Origin: Bacillota bacterium
GTDB lineage: Bacteria; Bacillota; Bacilli; Alicyclobacillales; SLC66
Length of the DNA stretch: 10,205 bases
Direction: 5' to 3'
Assembly (NCBI GenBank): GCA_021799325.1
Contig: JAJZAS010000037.1
Coordinates: 1 to 10,205, forward strand
The notes below the pieces were generated by a model that saw only the letters and a program-made list of their open reading frames with translations, searched no databases and had not been told where the DNA came from. The translations under genes were made by a program, and so were the position numbers. Positions 1-7,510 of this stretch are shown here, one piece after another; within the stretch, counting starts at the first letter, position 1, and the number at the start of each line of letters is the position of its first letter.

Positions 1-22
1 ACAAAATTAACCTATCAGTATA

Positions 23-28
23 TATAAT
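23..28 (+). promoter_or_regulatory. Probable -10 box of the MMPL transporter gene
   Basis: A perfect TATAAT lies here in very AT-rich DNA. The matching -35 box would sit at or just beyond the left edge, so it cannot be judged. Transcription would begin near position 35, giving a leader of about 30 nt before the preferred GTG start at 66. It would leave only about 4 nt before the ATG at 39, which argues against that start. Confidence 0.4.
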
Positions 29-49
29 AATAAACATAATGGTAATTAT

Positions 50-57
50 GGAAAGGG
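50..57 (+). promoter_or_regulatory. Ribosome binding site setting the GTG start at 66
   Basis: GGAAAGGG ends 8 nt before a GTG codon in frame with the MMPL gene. The earlier in-frame ATGs at 39 and 48 have only AT-rich sequence upstream and no purine-rich site. The ATG at 48 would also overlap this site. Confidence 0.6.
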
Positions 58-65
58 CGTTTATC

Positions 66-2324
66 GTGATCAAAGAAGAGCGTTGGTTCGCAAAATTGGG
101 CAATTTGGTTGCTGGCTCACGAAGTAAGTGGGTGACGCTGATCGTATGGCTGGCGCTCGCCATCCTACTGTCCGTTTTCTTTCCATCTGTCAATAAAATG
201 GAAAACAACAGCGCCGCGTCACTTCCAAATCAGGCTGCATCAGTAGAAGCGACACAAACCATACAGAAGGCTTTTCCAAGTCACAATGGGGTGCCTGCGC
301 TCATTGTCTGGTACGAGTCAGGAGGACTTACCACAAAGAGTCTGGCATCAGTTCAAAAAGCGGCCAAAGCGATTGCTGCTCACCCCTTGCCAGGTCAAAA
401 AAGTGTGGTTCCGCTTCAAAAAATGCCCCTCTTTGTGGTGGCTTCACTTCGCTCTAAAGACCATACCACCCTCGTGTTGCCTGTAAATTTCAATGCCACA
501 CTTGCCTCCACCACTCTTGCAGCAAATATGACAAAATTGCAAACCACTATTAATCTGGCCTTAGGACATGACGTTTTTTCGTCATCACTGACAGCAAGTG
601 GGTTACATGCGCGGATCACTGGTCCTGCTGGCATCGCATCGGACGCGCTCGGTCTTTTTAAAAACGCAGATATTACCTTACTTGCCGCCACCACCATGCT
701 GGTACTAATTTTGCTGATCCTCCTATACCGCTCACCAATCATGGCGTTTGTCCCGCTCATTGCTGTCGGATTTGCGTATATGGTGATCAGCCCGGTATTA
801 GGCATGCTTGCGAAAACTGGTGTGATCGTGGTCGATGCTCAGGGCGTTTCGATCATGACCGTCTTGCTTTTTGGCGCAGGAACAGATTATTGCCTATTTC
901 TCGTTTCTCGCTACAGAGAACGGTTATATCATGAAAAAAATCAGCATCTGGCGATGAAAGAAGCGCTAGGCGGGGCTGGCGGTGCAATTGCCATGAGCGG
1001 GCTGACCGTGGTCGTGTCACTCTTTACCTTGTTACTTGCCGTGTATGGTTCAGACCATCGCTTTGCAGTGCCTTTTAGTGTCGCCATCCTTATCATGGCT
1101 ATCGCTGGCGTGACACTTGTTCCTGCACTACTTGCCATCTTTGGCAGGTGGTCATTCTTTCCCTTTATCCCCTATACCCCTGAACTGTGGGACGCCAAAC
1201 TTGCTAGAAAAAAATCCTCTAAGAAAATGCCCTCTCACCTGAAACGAAGAGGTCAACCGGGTAGGATCAGCCAATGGATAGGGAATGTCGTGGCGAAAAA
1301 ACCTTGGCCAGTGACCATCATCAGCCTGATTCTGTTGGCGATCCTTGCATCATTTAGCATGCAAATCAAGACCACCTACAATATCCTGACATCCTTTCCG
1401 GCCACGATGCCATCGCGCGAAGGCTTTACGCTTCTAGCAGACCACTTTTCATCAGGAAGTCTTGCGCCTGTGCAAGTTGTCATTCAGGGCGGACATGCGG
1501 CATCAGTTAAAAGCAGCATCGCCGACTTACCCTTTGTAAAAAGCGTCAGTACCCCTACAAAGAGCACTAATATCCCAAGTGATTCACTCTTACAGGTAAC
1601 ACTAAAGTCAGACCCCTATAGCAATCAGGCCATGAACCAAATTTCCACGCTAAAAACCACCATCATGCATACCCTGCAACAGGATGGCGTGAACAGTCCT
1701 ACGGGAAAAGTCTGGATTGGCGGTGAGACAGCGACACAACAAGACACCAAGTACTATACGTTGAGAGACACAAGGGTGATCATACCCGTAGTCATCGTGA
1801 TCATCGCTTTGCTCTTACTCGTCTACCTGCGCTCTATTGTGGCCATGGTCTACCTCATCGCCACTGTCTTGCTTTCTTTCTTTGCAGCGCTCGGTACAGG
1901 GTGGATCATTTTGCATCATATCATGGGCGCAACCGCCATACAGGGGGCCATCCCTCTTTATGCTTTTGTCTTTCTGGTCGCGCTAGGCGAAGACTACAAC
2001 ATCTTCATGATTTCGAGGATTTGGCAGGAGCACACCATCCATGACCTGAAAACAGCGATTTTTCGAGGAGTGAGTTCTACCAGCACGGTGATCACCTCAG
2101 CCGGACTAATCTTAGCGGGAACGTTTGCAGTGCTTGCTACTCTGCCCATACAGGTGCTCGTTCAGTTTGGCATCGTCACTGCAGTCGGAGTATTACTTGA
2201 CACCTTTATTGTGAGACCATTTCTGGTGCCATCGATTACCGCCATACTCGGGAGTTTCTCGTTTTGGCCAGGAAAAATCAAAGAACAATCCGAGTCACTC
2301 GCTCCTGCTTGGTACGAGGATTAG
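66..2324 (+). CDS. MMPL/RND-family membrane transporter, YdfJ-like
   Basis: This is a predicted inner-membrane transporter of the MMPL branch of the RND superfamily, whose members move lipids, drugs or other hydrophobic molecules using the proton gradient. From GTG 66 it has 752 residues. The layout is a two-fold RND repeat: one helix near residues 22-40, a large extracytoplasmic domain to about 200, a cluster of five helices to about 360, a basic cytoplasmic linker (about 375-410), another helix, a second extracytoplasmic domain (about 435-565) and a final helix cluster. Both halves carry the family's central motif: GAGTDY at 270-275, followed by the FLVSRYRE stretch, and ALGEDY at 639-644, followed by FMISR. 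The Asp-Tyr pairs (274/275 and 643/644) match the proton-relay pairs known in MmpL proteins. The start is GTG 66 because of the well-placed ribosome binding site; ATG 39 would add 9 residues. It appears monocistronic and ends before a terminator. The substrate is unknown. Confidence 0.9.
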   Translation: MIKEERWFAKLGNLVAGSRSKWVTLIVWLALAILLSVFFPSVNKMENNSAASLPNQAASVEATQTIQKAFPSHNGVPALIVWYESGGLTTKSLASVQKAAKAIAAHPLPGQKSVVPLQKMPLFVVASLRSKDHTTLVLPVNFNATLASTTLAANMTKLQTTINLALGHDVFSSSLTASGLHARITGPAGIASDALGLFKNADITLLAATTMLVLILLILLYRSPIMAFVPLIAVGFAYMVISPVLGMLAKTGVIVVDAQGVSIMTVLLFGAGTDYCLFLVSRYRERLYHEKNQHLAMKEALGGAGGAIAMSGLTVVVSLFTLLLAVYGSDHRFAVPFSVAILIMAIAGVTLVPALLAIFGRWSFFPFIPYTPELWDAKLARKKSSKKMPSHLKRRGQPGRISQWIGNVVAKKPWPVTIISLILLAILASFSMQIKTTYNILTSFPATMPSREGFTLLADHFSSGSLAPVQVVIQGGHAASVKSSIADLPFVKSVSTPTKSTNIPSDSLLQVTLKSDPYSNQAMNQISTLKTTIMHTLQQDGVNSPTGKVWIGGETATQQDTKYYTLRDTRVIIPVVIVIIALLLLVYLRSIVAMVYLIATVLLSFFAALGTGWIILHHIMGATAIQGAIPLYAFVFLVALGEDYNIFMISRIWQEHTIHDLKTAIFRGVSSTSTVITSAGLILAGTFAVLATLPIQVLVQFGIVTAVGVLLDTFIVRPFLVPSITAILGSFSFWPGKIKEQSESLAPAWYED

Positions 2325-2341
2325 TAAAATTAACGAACTTG

Positions 2342-2371
2342 CGCCATCGAATGAATCGGTGGCGTTTTTTT
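2342..2371 (+). terminator. Intrinsic terminator after the MMPL gene
   Basis: A 9-bp stem (2342-2350 with 2356-2364, one T-G wobble) encloses a 5-nt loop and is followed directly by seven T residues at 2365-2371. It lies 18 nt past the MMPL stop. The T-tract runs into the stop codon of the convergent cyclase gene. On the minus strand the hairpin is followed by only a weak T-rich stretch, so termination is probably stronger in the plus direction. Confidence 0.85.
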
Positions 2372-3827
2372 ATTCCCGATACGCCTCTTCTTCCACCAAA
2401 GCCCAGTACCCCACAATCTGTTCTCCAACTTTGATCACAGAGATCGTACATGCGGCGACCCATATCTGACCGGTAGCCTTTTTATTGATAAAGCGCCCTT
2501 CCCAATAGCCCTCTTCCGATAGAGCGCGGTTCAAGGAATCATAGACTTTCGCATTGTTATGGTAGGGAGAGGCCAGCATTCTTGGTTTATTCCCTATCAG
2601 TTCTGCACGCGTAAAACCGGTAATCCGTTCATATACAGGGTTTACTTCAATGATTCGATGCCTTTCATCCGTTAATACAAATCCCTTCGGAGTCCTTTCC
2701 ATGATTTGCTTAAATGCATCTCCCACCCATTGCAGACGCTTTTCTTCGGCCTCATCAGGTGATTTTTCGTCGATGTCCCAGACCACTTTGTTTTTATTGG
2801 TTCGTTTTCCCAGAAGCAATGCCTTGTCTGCTACTACAATCAGTTCCTCGCTTAGCGTACCAACGGTGGCCCCGATGGTGGCCCGCAAATAATAGGGCTC
2901 AGGATTACCACCTATATAGACAGGAGCCGCAATCAGATGATGGTGGATTTTATCAGCCGCATCTTTTAAATCACGATGTTCCTGCTCCATCAGCAAAACG
3001 ACAAACTCGTCACCACCCCAGCGGATCACCGCGTCTCTTTCCTCGACACTTCGCTCCAGACGATGAGCCACTTCAATCAGGAGGCGATCGCCCACTTCAT
3101 GGCCAAAGGTATCATTCACGTACTTGAATTCATCTAAATCCACCATCAGCGCAGCGCCTGATGCAGCTGCATGATGATGTAATACCCATGCCTCATATCC
3201 GCGACGATTGAAAAGTCCTGTTAACGGGTCTTCATTGCGTTCCCGAAGCACTGTTTCACGATGCAGTCGTTCATTTACGTAGGTAATAAAAGGAAGTAGA
3301 ACTGCCAATAGTTGCAACAGGTTGGTTGCCGTTCCAAACGGCCCGTGAAGATGCAACCACGGCGCCAGCGCAGCAAGTGCCAGCAGCGTGTAAATTCCCC
3401 ACATGGGAGACCTTCTAATGGAAACAGCGACAAAAGCTAATCCTTCCGTGAAGAGAAGAATGACCCACAACATGATTTCATAATGTCTCCATCCAGCGAA
3501 GAACAAGACCTGGAGCCCCTGCAAGAGAATAGCGAGCAGCAATGGATAAGCAAATTTTTTATGTAGGTGCCTTTGCAAATCCATTAAAGTAATCGTAAGC
3601 ACTATATAAACGCTCAAACTTGGCATTGCGATGAACCAGTTCCAAATCCATAGTCCCGCAATAGGCGCAATAAATTCAATATATACCCAGATGATATCCG
3701 GTATTTTTATTAAGTATTTCCATCTTCTTAAGTGTACAATTAATTCCCAAAACCCGATGATACCGGCTGATATCCAGATGGCCTGCACCACGGCATTCAC
3801 ATCAATATAAATTCCCTTCACTGTCAC
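2370..3827 (-). CDS. Membrane-anchored diguanylate cyclase, GGDEF followed by PAS
   Basis: This 485-residue protein should make the second messenger c-di-GMP from two GTP. Residues about 10-184 hold six or seven hydrophobic segments, a likely membrane sensor domain that I cannot assign to a named family. The GGDEF domain follows at about 197-355: it opens with DPLTGLFNRRG, has the metal/substrate loop DLDEFKYVNDTFGHEVGD at about 230-247 and an intact GGDEF at 271-275, so it looks catalytically competent. The product-inhibition site RxxD expected just upstream reads EERD, so the arginine is missing. A PAS domain occupies about 365-480, with NPVYERITGF and a later YWEGRF segment. Placing PAS after GGDEF is the reverse of the common order. 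The start is GTG at 3827, with an AAAAGGA site about 10 nt upstream; a second GTG two codons on is possible. No EAL or HD-GYP phosphodiesterase domain is present. Confidence 0.88.
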   Translation of the reverse strand: MTVKGIYIDVNAVVQAIWISAGIIGFWELIVHLRRWKYLIKIPDIIWVYIEFIAPIAGLWIWNWFIAMPSLSVYIVLTITLMDLQRHLHKKFAYPLLLAILLQGLQVLFFAGWRHYEIMLWVILLFTEGLAFVAVSIRRSPMWGIYTLLALAALAPWLHLHGPFGTATNLLQLLAVLLPFITYVNERLHRETVLRERNEDPLTGLFNRRGYEAWVLHHHAAASGAALMVDLDEFKYVNDTFGHEVGDRLLIEVAHRLERSVEERDAVIRWGGDEFVVLLMEQEHRDLKDAADKIHHHLIAAPVYIGGNPEPYYLRATIGATVGTLSEELIVVADKALLLGKRTNKNKVVWDIDEKSPDEAEEKRLQWVGDAFKQIMERTPKGFVLTDERHRIIEVNPVYERITGFTRAELIGNKPRMLASPYHNNAKVYDSLNRALSEEGYWEGRFINKKATGQIWVAACTISVIKVGEQIVGYWALVEEEAYRE

Positions 3828-3889
3828 CGGATCAGCATCCTTTTATCTATACAAGATCGATCATCTCACCTCTCATCCTACCTTTTTGG

Positions 3890-3916
3890 AATATAAAATA
3901 AAAGTTTTGTTGACAA
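3890..3916 (-). promoter_or_regulatory. Candidate promoter of the diguanylate cyclase gene
   Basis: On the minus strand TTGTCA (3911-3916) and TATATT (3890-3895) each match five of six consensus bases, but the 15-nt spacing is short. The -35 box overlaps the -35 box of the divergent kinase promoter. The leader to GTG 3827 would be about 55 nt. Confidence 0.3.
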
Positions 3917-3939
3917 ATTTGTAGCATAACCAGCAAAAT
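3910..3939 (+). promoter_or_regulatory. Candidate sigma-A promoter of the kinase-phosphatase operon
   Basis: A perfect TTGACA (3910-3915) is followed after 18 nt by CAAAAT (3934-3939), four of six matches to TATAAT. Transcription would start near 3946, about 55 nt before the kinase start at 4001. The -35 box lies in a small set of alternating half-sites, TTTGT-TG-ACAAATTTGT (3906-3922), including the perfect 10-bp palindrome ACAAATTTGT (3913-3922), where a regulator could act on both divergent genes. Confidence 0.45.
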
Positions 3940-3987
3940 GGAATGAGCAATGTCATCAGTTTATATTCAGCTTATTATCGATTCAAT

Positions 3988-3993
3988 AAGGGG
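3988..3993 (+). promoter_or_regulatory. Ribosome binding site setting the kinase start at 4001
   Basis: AAGGGG with a 7-nt spacer to ATG 4001. It lies inside the longer reading frame that begins at ATG 3950, so it favours the shorter protein. Confidence 0.6.
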
Positions 3994-4000
3994 TTCATCT

Positions 4001-4882
4001 ATGAACACGTTATTTATAGTCAATCCTGCAGCAGGTCGCGGTAAATGCTTTCGTATATGGACACGTTTTGAGGAAGTCTTGCAGGAAAAAGCTAATTTCC
4101 CTTATGCCGTACGTTTAACAAGAAACAAGGGCGATGCAAAAAAGTTTTCCGCCACCGCACTGCAGGAGGGATTTGAAAGAATCATTTCTGTTGGCGGCGA
4201 TGGCACACTGAACGAGATTGTGAATGGCGTGGTAACCGCCAAAATAATATTAGGAATTCTGCCTTTTGGCACAGGTAATGATTTGGCCCACGCGCTAAAC
4301 CTAAGCCTAGATTTCAGTCAACTGATGAAAGCGCTTGTCTCTCCTACCATTAGAAACATTGACTTAGTGAAAATCAACCAGGATTATTTTATCAATGCGT
4401 CCGGTATTGGAATCGATGGCTACGTGGTGAAACACATTGACAGCCGACCGATGATAAAAAAGTTAGGTAAAATAGGATATATGTTAAGCGCTTTTCAAAC
4501 ATTAATGCAGTATCATCCGGTACAATTAAATGTGACTATCGATGGTGAGAATCGCGTATTATCTAATGTATGGATCCTCGCGATGGCGAATGGCCCCTAT
4601 TTTGGCGGTGGCATGAAGATTTGTCCTGATGCCAGTCTCACCGATGGCTTATTGGATCTATGCATGGTACAGAATCTGACCAAACTTAGTTTCCTAAAGT
4701 TATTTCCCCTGGTCTATTCCGGTCGTCATGTACAACAACATCAATATGTCACCACACTCAAGGCAAAAAAAGTAACATTTGATTCTCCCGCCCACCTAGT
4801 ACTGCAAATGGACGGCGAAATCAAGGAATCAACAAGCGTGACAGTGGAAGTGATTCCGGGCGCCATTCAATTAATCACGTAA
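4001..4882 (+). CDS. YegS/DgkB-type diacylglycerol/lipid kinase
   Basis: This is a 293-residue soluble lipid kinase of the diacylglycerol kinase catalytic family (YegS/Rv2252/BmrU group). The family phosphorylates diacylglycerol or related lipids with ATP at the inner membrane face, recycling diacylglycerol into phospholipid. Visible motifs are the N-terminal strand with NPAAGRGK (residues 8-15), the nucleotide-binding GGDGTLNE (65-72), PFGTGNDLA (88-96), NASGIGID in the middle, PDASLTDGLLD after it and a C-terminal QMDGE. The full length is normal for the family. An in-frame ATG at 3950 would add 17 residues, but ATG 4001 fits better: AAGGGG at 3988-3993 lies 7 nt upstream and family members begin just before this hydrophobic strand. 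The HAD gene follows after 15 nt, so the two are probably cotranscribed. The exact lipid substrate cannot be read from sequence. Confidence 0.92.
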   Translation: MNTLFIVNPAAGRGKCFRIWTRFEEVLQEKANFPYAVRLTRNKGDAKKFSATALQEGFERIISVGGDGTLNEIVNGVVTAKIILGILPFGTGNDLAHALNLSLDFSQLMKALVSPTIRNIDLVKINQDYFINASGIGIDGYVVKHIDSRPMIKKLGKIGYMLSAFQTLMQYHPVQLNVTIDGENRVLSNVWILAMANGPYFGGGMKICPDASLTDGLLDLCMVQNLTKLSFLKLFPLVYSGRHVQQHQYVTTLKAKKVTFDSPAHLVLQMDGEIKESTSVTVEVIPGAIQLIT

Positions 4883-4897
4883 AAGAGAGGTTATCCG

Positions 4898-5755
4898 ATG
4901 TTTGCACCTTGGTTGATTGCGCTGGATTTAGACGGCACTTTATTAAAAAGAGACCATACCATTGGAGAGGCGACAAAAAAAGCCCTTCGACAAGCCATAG
5001 AGTCCGGACACATCGTGGCGATTGCCACAGGAAGGCCGCCGAGAGCGGCAAAAACTGCGTATCAGGAACTGCAACTCACCACTCCGCTGATTGCGCTAAA
5101 TGGCGCCTATATCCAATTTTCTGATCGCCCCGACGATTGTAAAGTGACCACACTGCCACAGGAGATCATTGAAGAGATCACCAAAAAGGCCATCGTACTT
5201 GGAAGCCGAGGAATCCTGGCTGAACTGGGAACTCATTGTGTCATTCGTCAAAATGATCCCCCCATCTTGATGGACGAGGAACACGAACAGTTTTTTTATG
5301 ATGCGGTCGTGGCAGAAACGCCTGAAGAGCCAGCCATTTACCAGCCCCTTGAAACTCCTTGGCCCGGTAATGCTTATTCCCTTTTAATTCAACTGCCACG
5401 AGTTTGGCATCAGGAGATCCATGATTGGTTGGAAGCCAAATGGCCCCATCAGTTGTATATGAGATCATGGCGACAACCGTTTGATGTGATAGAAGTCATG
5501 TCCCATCATGTCAGTAAAGCCACTGGCCTTATGGAGATCCAACGTCATTACCAGATAGAAAAAGACCACATCATTGCCTTTGGGGATGAGATGAATGACC
5601 TGGAGATGTTTCGATATGCTGCCATCGGCGTAGCTATGGGCAACGCCAACCCGCAATTATTGCCCTATGCTACGCATGTGACAGAGGATTGCGAGAATGA
5701 CGGCATTGCCGCTTACTTGAATCAGCGGTTTTTTCCTTCCGATTCTCTATGCTAA
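4898..5755 (+). CDS. Cof-type HAD-superfamily hydrolase (phosphatase)
   Basis: This 285-residue cytoplasmic protein belongs to the Cof/HAD-IIB group, magnesium-dependent phosphatases that act on sugar phosphates, nucleotides, flavin precursors or similar small molecules. All four HAD motifs are visible: DLDGTLL with nucleophile Asp10 and acid/base Asp12; AIATGRP with Thr44; a lysine in the HVSKATGL segment before the last motif; and GDEMND at 229-234 for metal binding. The region between motifs II and III is the C2-type cap domain, which sets substrate choice and does not reveal it. AGAGAGG lies 7 nt before the ATG. The gene sits 15 nt after the lipid kinase and is probably in its operon. Its last 9 bp overlap the end of the convergent ABC transporter gene, leaving no room for a separate terminator after the stop. 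Confidence 0.9.
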   Translation: MFAPWLIALDLDGTLLKRDHTIGEATKKALRQAIESGHIVAIATGRPPRAAKTAYQELQLTTPLIALNGAYIQFSDRPDDCKVTTLPQEIIEEITKKAIVLGSRGILAELGTHCVIRQNDPPILMDEEHEQFFYDAVVAETPEEPAIYQPLETPWPGNAYSLLIQLPRVWHQEIHDWLEAKWPHQLYMRSWRQPFDVIEVMSHHVSKATGLMEIQRHYQIEKDHIIAFGDEMNDLEMFRYAAIGVAMGNANPQLLPYATHVTEDCENDGIAAYLNQRFFPSDSLC

Positions 5756-7510
5756 TACTTCCACTCCCGCATTTTCGTATAATGCTGCATAGACGCCGCG
5801 CATGCGCAATAATTGATCATGAGTCCCGTATTCCACCACTTGTCCATGATCCATTACGAGAATCACATCTGCGTGACGTACGGTAGACAACCGATGGGCG
5901 ATGACAAGGGTGGTTCTGGACTCCGTTAGCCTGGATAAGCCGTTTTGCACCATCTCTTCTGTCTGACTGTCCAAACTGGCAGTGGCTTCATCCAAAATCA
6001 ACACTCTCGGGTTTAGTGCCACCATCCTGGCAAAAGACAGCAACTGCCTTTCCCCCATCGAAATATTGGCGCCTTTGGCATATAGCCAGGTCTGATAGCC
6101 GTCTGGCATTCGTTCAATTAAGGGATGGATCCCCACCGCCTTCGCGGCACTTACAATGGTTTCATCACTGATGTCCGATCGAAACATCCGAATGTTATCC
6201 GCGATGGTGCCAGTAAAGAGTTGCAAGTCCTGCTGAACCATCCCAATATAATGATGAAGATCCGTTAACGACATTTGCCTGATATCTACCCCATCTAGCA
6301 TGATGGAACCATAATCTGGATCATATTGTCTTGTTAAAAGACTCATGATAGTGCTTTTCCCTGCCCCTGTTGCTCCGACTACCCCAACGAATTGGCCAGG
6401 TTCAATCACAAAAGAAACCTTCTTCAAAATAGGTTCCCCTTGGTGATAGGAAAATTCCACATCCCGGAATTCTATTTGCCCACTCGGGTCCACCATCTTT
6501 ATTGGTGCCACGGGGTCCTGAATTTTTGATTCTACCATTAACACTTTCCCAATGCGATCCGCCGCCACCATGGAGGATTGTAGCGTATTCCACTGTTGAG
6601 TAATAGAATTGATCGGCTGGAAAAATTTTTGAATATAGCTAATAAACGCATACAAGGTGCCAAAGAGAATCATTTTATGCAGTACTGCTCCGCCACCGAT
6701 AAACACCACGGCAGCCACGGCCAGATTCCCCAGCAGTTCAAGTATCCTGTTGAAAATTACGGAAATTCCATACTCATTTACGTTGGCTTTGCGATGAAGT
6801 GAATTGAGCGCCTCAAAGCGATCAGCCTGCTGATCTTCCTGATGAAAGATTTGAATGATGCGCATTCCAGCCAAATTTTCCGCAAGAAACGCTACAATAT
6901 TCGAGAGGCGCGTTCTTGTTGCCTGATACGCATTGCGCAACCAATTGCGAAACAGCAAAGAAATCCCAAAAATAATAGGGATAACCACCATGCATTCCCA
7001 CGCGATGCGCACGTCGAGTTCGAACATGGCGATCACGATCATTACGATGGAAAGCCCATCACGAATCATACTGAGGAAAAATTGGGTAAAAAATTGGCTG
7101 ACTGTTTCAGTATCGCTCGAAATATTGGTCACTAGACGACCAATCGCGTGATGATCAAAGAAATCCATGCCCTGATGTTCAATATGCGAAAATAGCTCAA
7201 TGCGAATTTGGCGAATGACTCGTTGGCCGGTGTATTGCAAAAGAAGCATCTGTGAAATGTTAGAAAATACACCCAAAATCACGATGCCTACGTAAATGCC
7301 GCCGATGATAAAGACACCATGTAAATTGGGATGAGGAATAGAAATGTCACTGTCAATGGCTACCTTGACCAGGTACGGTTGCAAGACACTCGTTGCGTTG
7401 AAGATGACCACCAGCAAAAAGACGCCCAGAAACTGTGCCGTATAAGGTCTCGCATATGGAAGCAGTCTCAACAGGCTATGAATGTTGTTCTGGTTGCCTT
7501 GCTTTTTCAC
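5747..7510 (-). CDS. yheH: Heterodimeric ABC exporter, subunit with the catalytic glutamate (YheH/BmrD-type)
   Basis: This half-transporter has a six-helix membrane domain in the first ~310 residues and a C-terminal ATPase domain. From GTG 7510 it has 587 residues. The ATPase domain shows Walker A GATGAGKS (379-386), a Q-loop VQQDLQLF, Walker B LILDE with catalytic Glu508, and the H-loop His539. Its signature motif is ISMGE (483-487) instead of LSGGQ, so it supplies a degenerate signature. In known heterodimeric exporters (YheI/YheH, LmrCD, TM287/288) such a subunit pairs with one carrying the opposite defect, and the neighbour upstream is exactly that. The GTG overlaps the upstream TGA as GTGA, suggesting translational coupling, with AAGGAG 10 nt before it. 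A longer frame from TTG 7543 would add 11 residues but would swallow that site. It lacks the long extracytoplasmic insert I recall for B. subtilis YheH (673 residues). Likely export of drugs or lipophilic compounds; the true substrate is unknown. Confidence 0.9.
   Translation of the reverse strand: MKKQGNQNNIHSLLRLLPYARPYTAQFLGVFLLVVIFNATSVLQPYLVKVAIDSDISIPHPNLHGVFIIGGIYVGIVILGVFSNISQMLLLQYTGQRVIRQIRIELFSHIEHQGMDFFDHHAIGRLVTNISSDTETVSQFFTQFFLSMIRDGLSIVMIVIAMFELDVRIAWECMVVIPIIFGISLLFRNWLRNAYQATRTRLSNIVAFLAENLAGMRIIQIFHQEDQQADRFEALNSLHRKANVNEYGISVIFNRILELLGNLAVAAVVFIGGGAVLHKMILFGTLYAFISYIQKFFQPINSITQQWNTLQSSMVAADRIGKVLMVESKIQDPVAPIKMVDPSGQIEFRDVEFSYHQGEPILKKVSFVIEPGQFVGVVGATGAGKSTIMSLLTRQYDPDYGSIMLDGVDIRQMSLTDLHHYIGMVQQDLQLFTGTIADNIRMFRSDISDETIVSAAKAVGIHPLIERMPDGYQTWLYAKGANISMGERQLLSFARMVALNPRVLILDEATASLDSQTEEMVQNGLSRLTESRTTLVIAHRLSTVRHADVILVMDHGQVVEYGTHDQLLRMRGVYAALYENAGVEVLA

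Noticed and set aside
39..65. ATG 39 (and ATG 48) as the MMPL start
   Set aside because: No ribosome binding site upstream, and 39 lies about where transcription is expected to begin. GTG 66 has a good site 8 nt upstream.
416..805. 129-codon minus-strand open frame
   Set aside because: It lies wholly inside the well-supported MMPL gene, has no recognisable domain, and looks like a shadow frame.
2714..3127. 137-codon plus-strand open frame opposite the cyclase
   Set aside because: It is antisense to the GGDEF domain, rich in Pro, His and Arg as expected of a shadow, and has no family features.
3950..4000. ATG 3950 as the lipid kinase start
   Set aside because: It falls within a few bases of the predicted transcription start and adds 17 residues before the usual family N-terminus. 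ATG 4001 has AAGGGG at proper spacing.
5709..5734. Hairpin CCGCT-N10-AGCGG with six T residues as a terminator
   Set aside because: The stem is only 5 bp with a 10-nt loop, and termination there would cut the HAD mRNA before its stop codon at 5753. It is probably chance within coding sequence.
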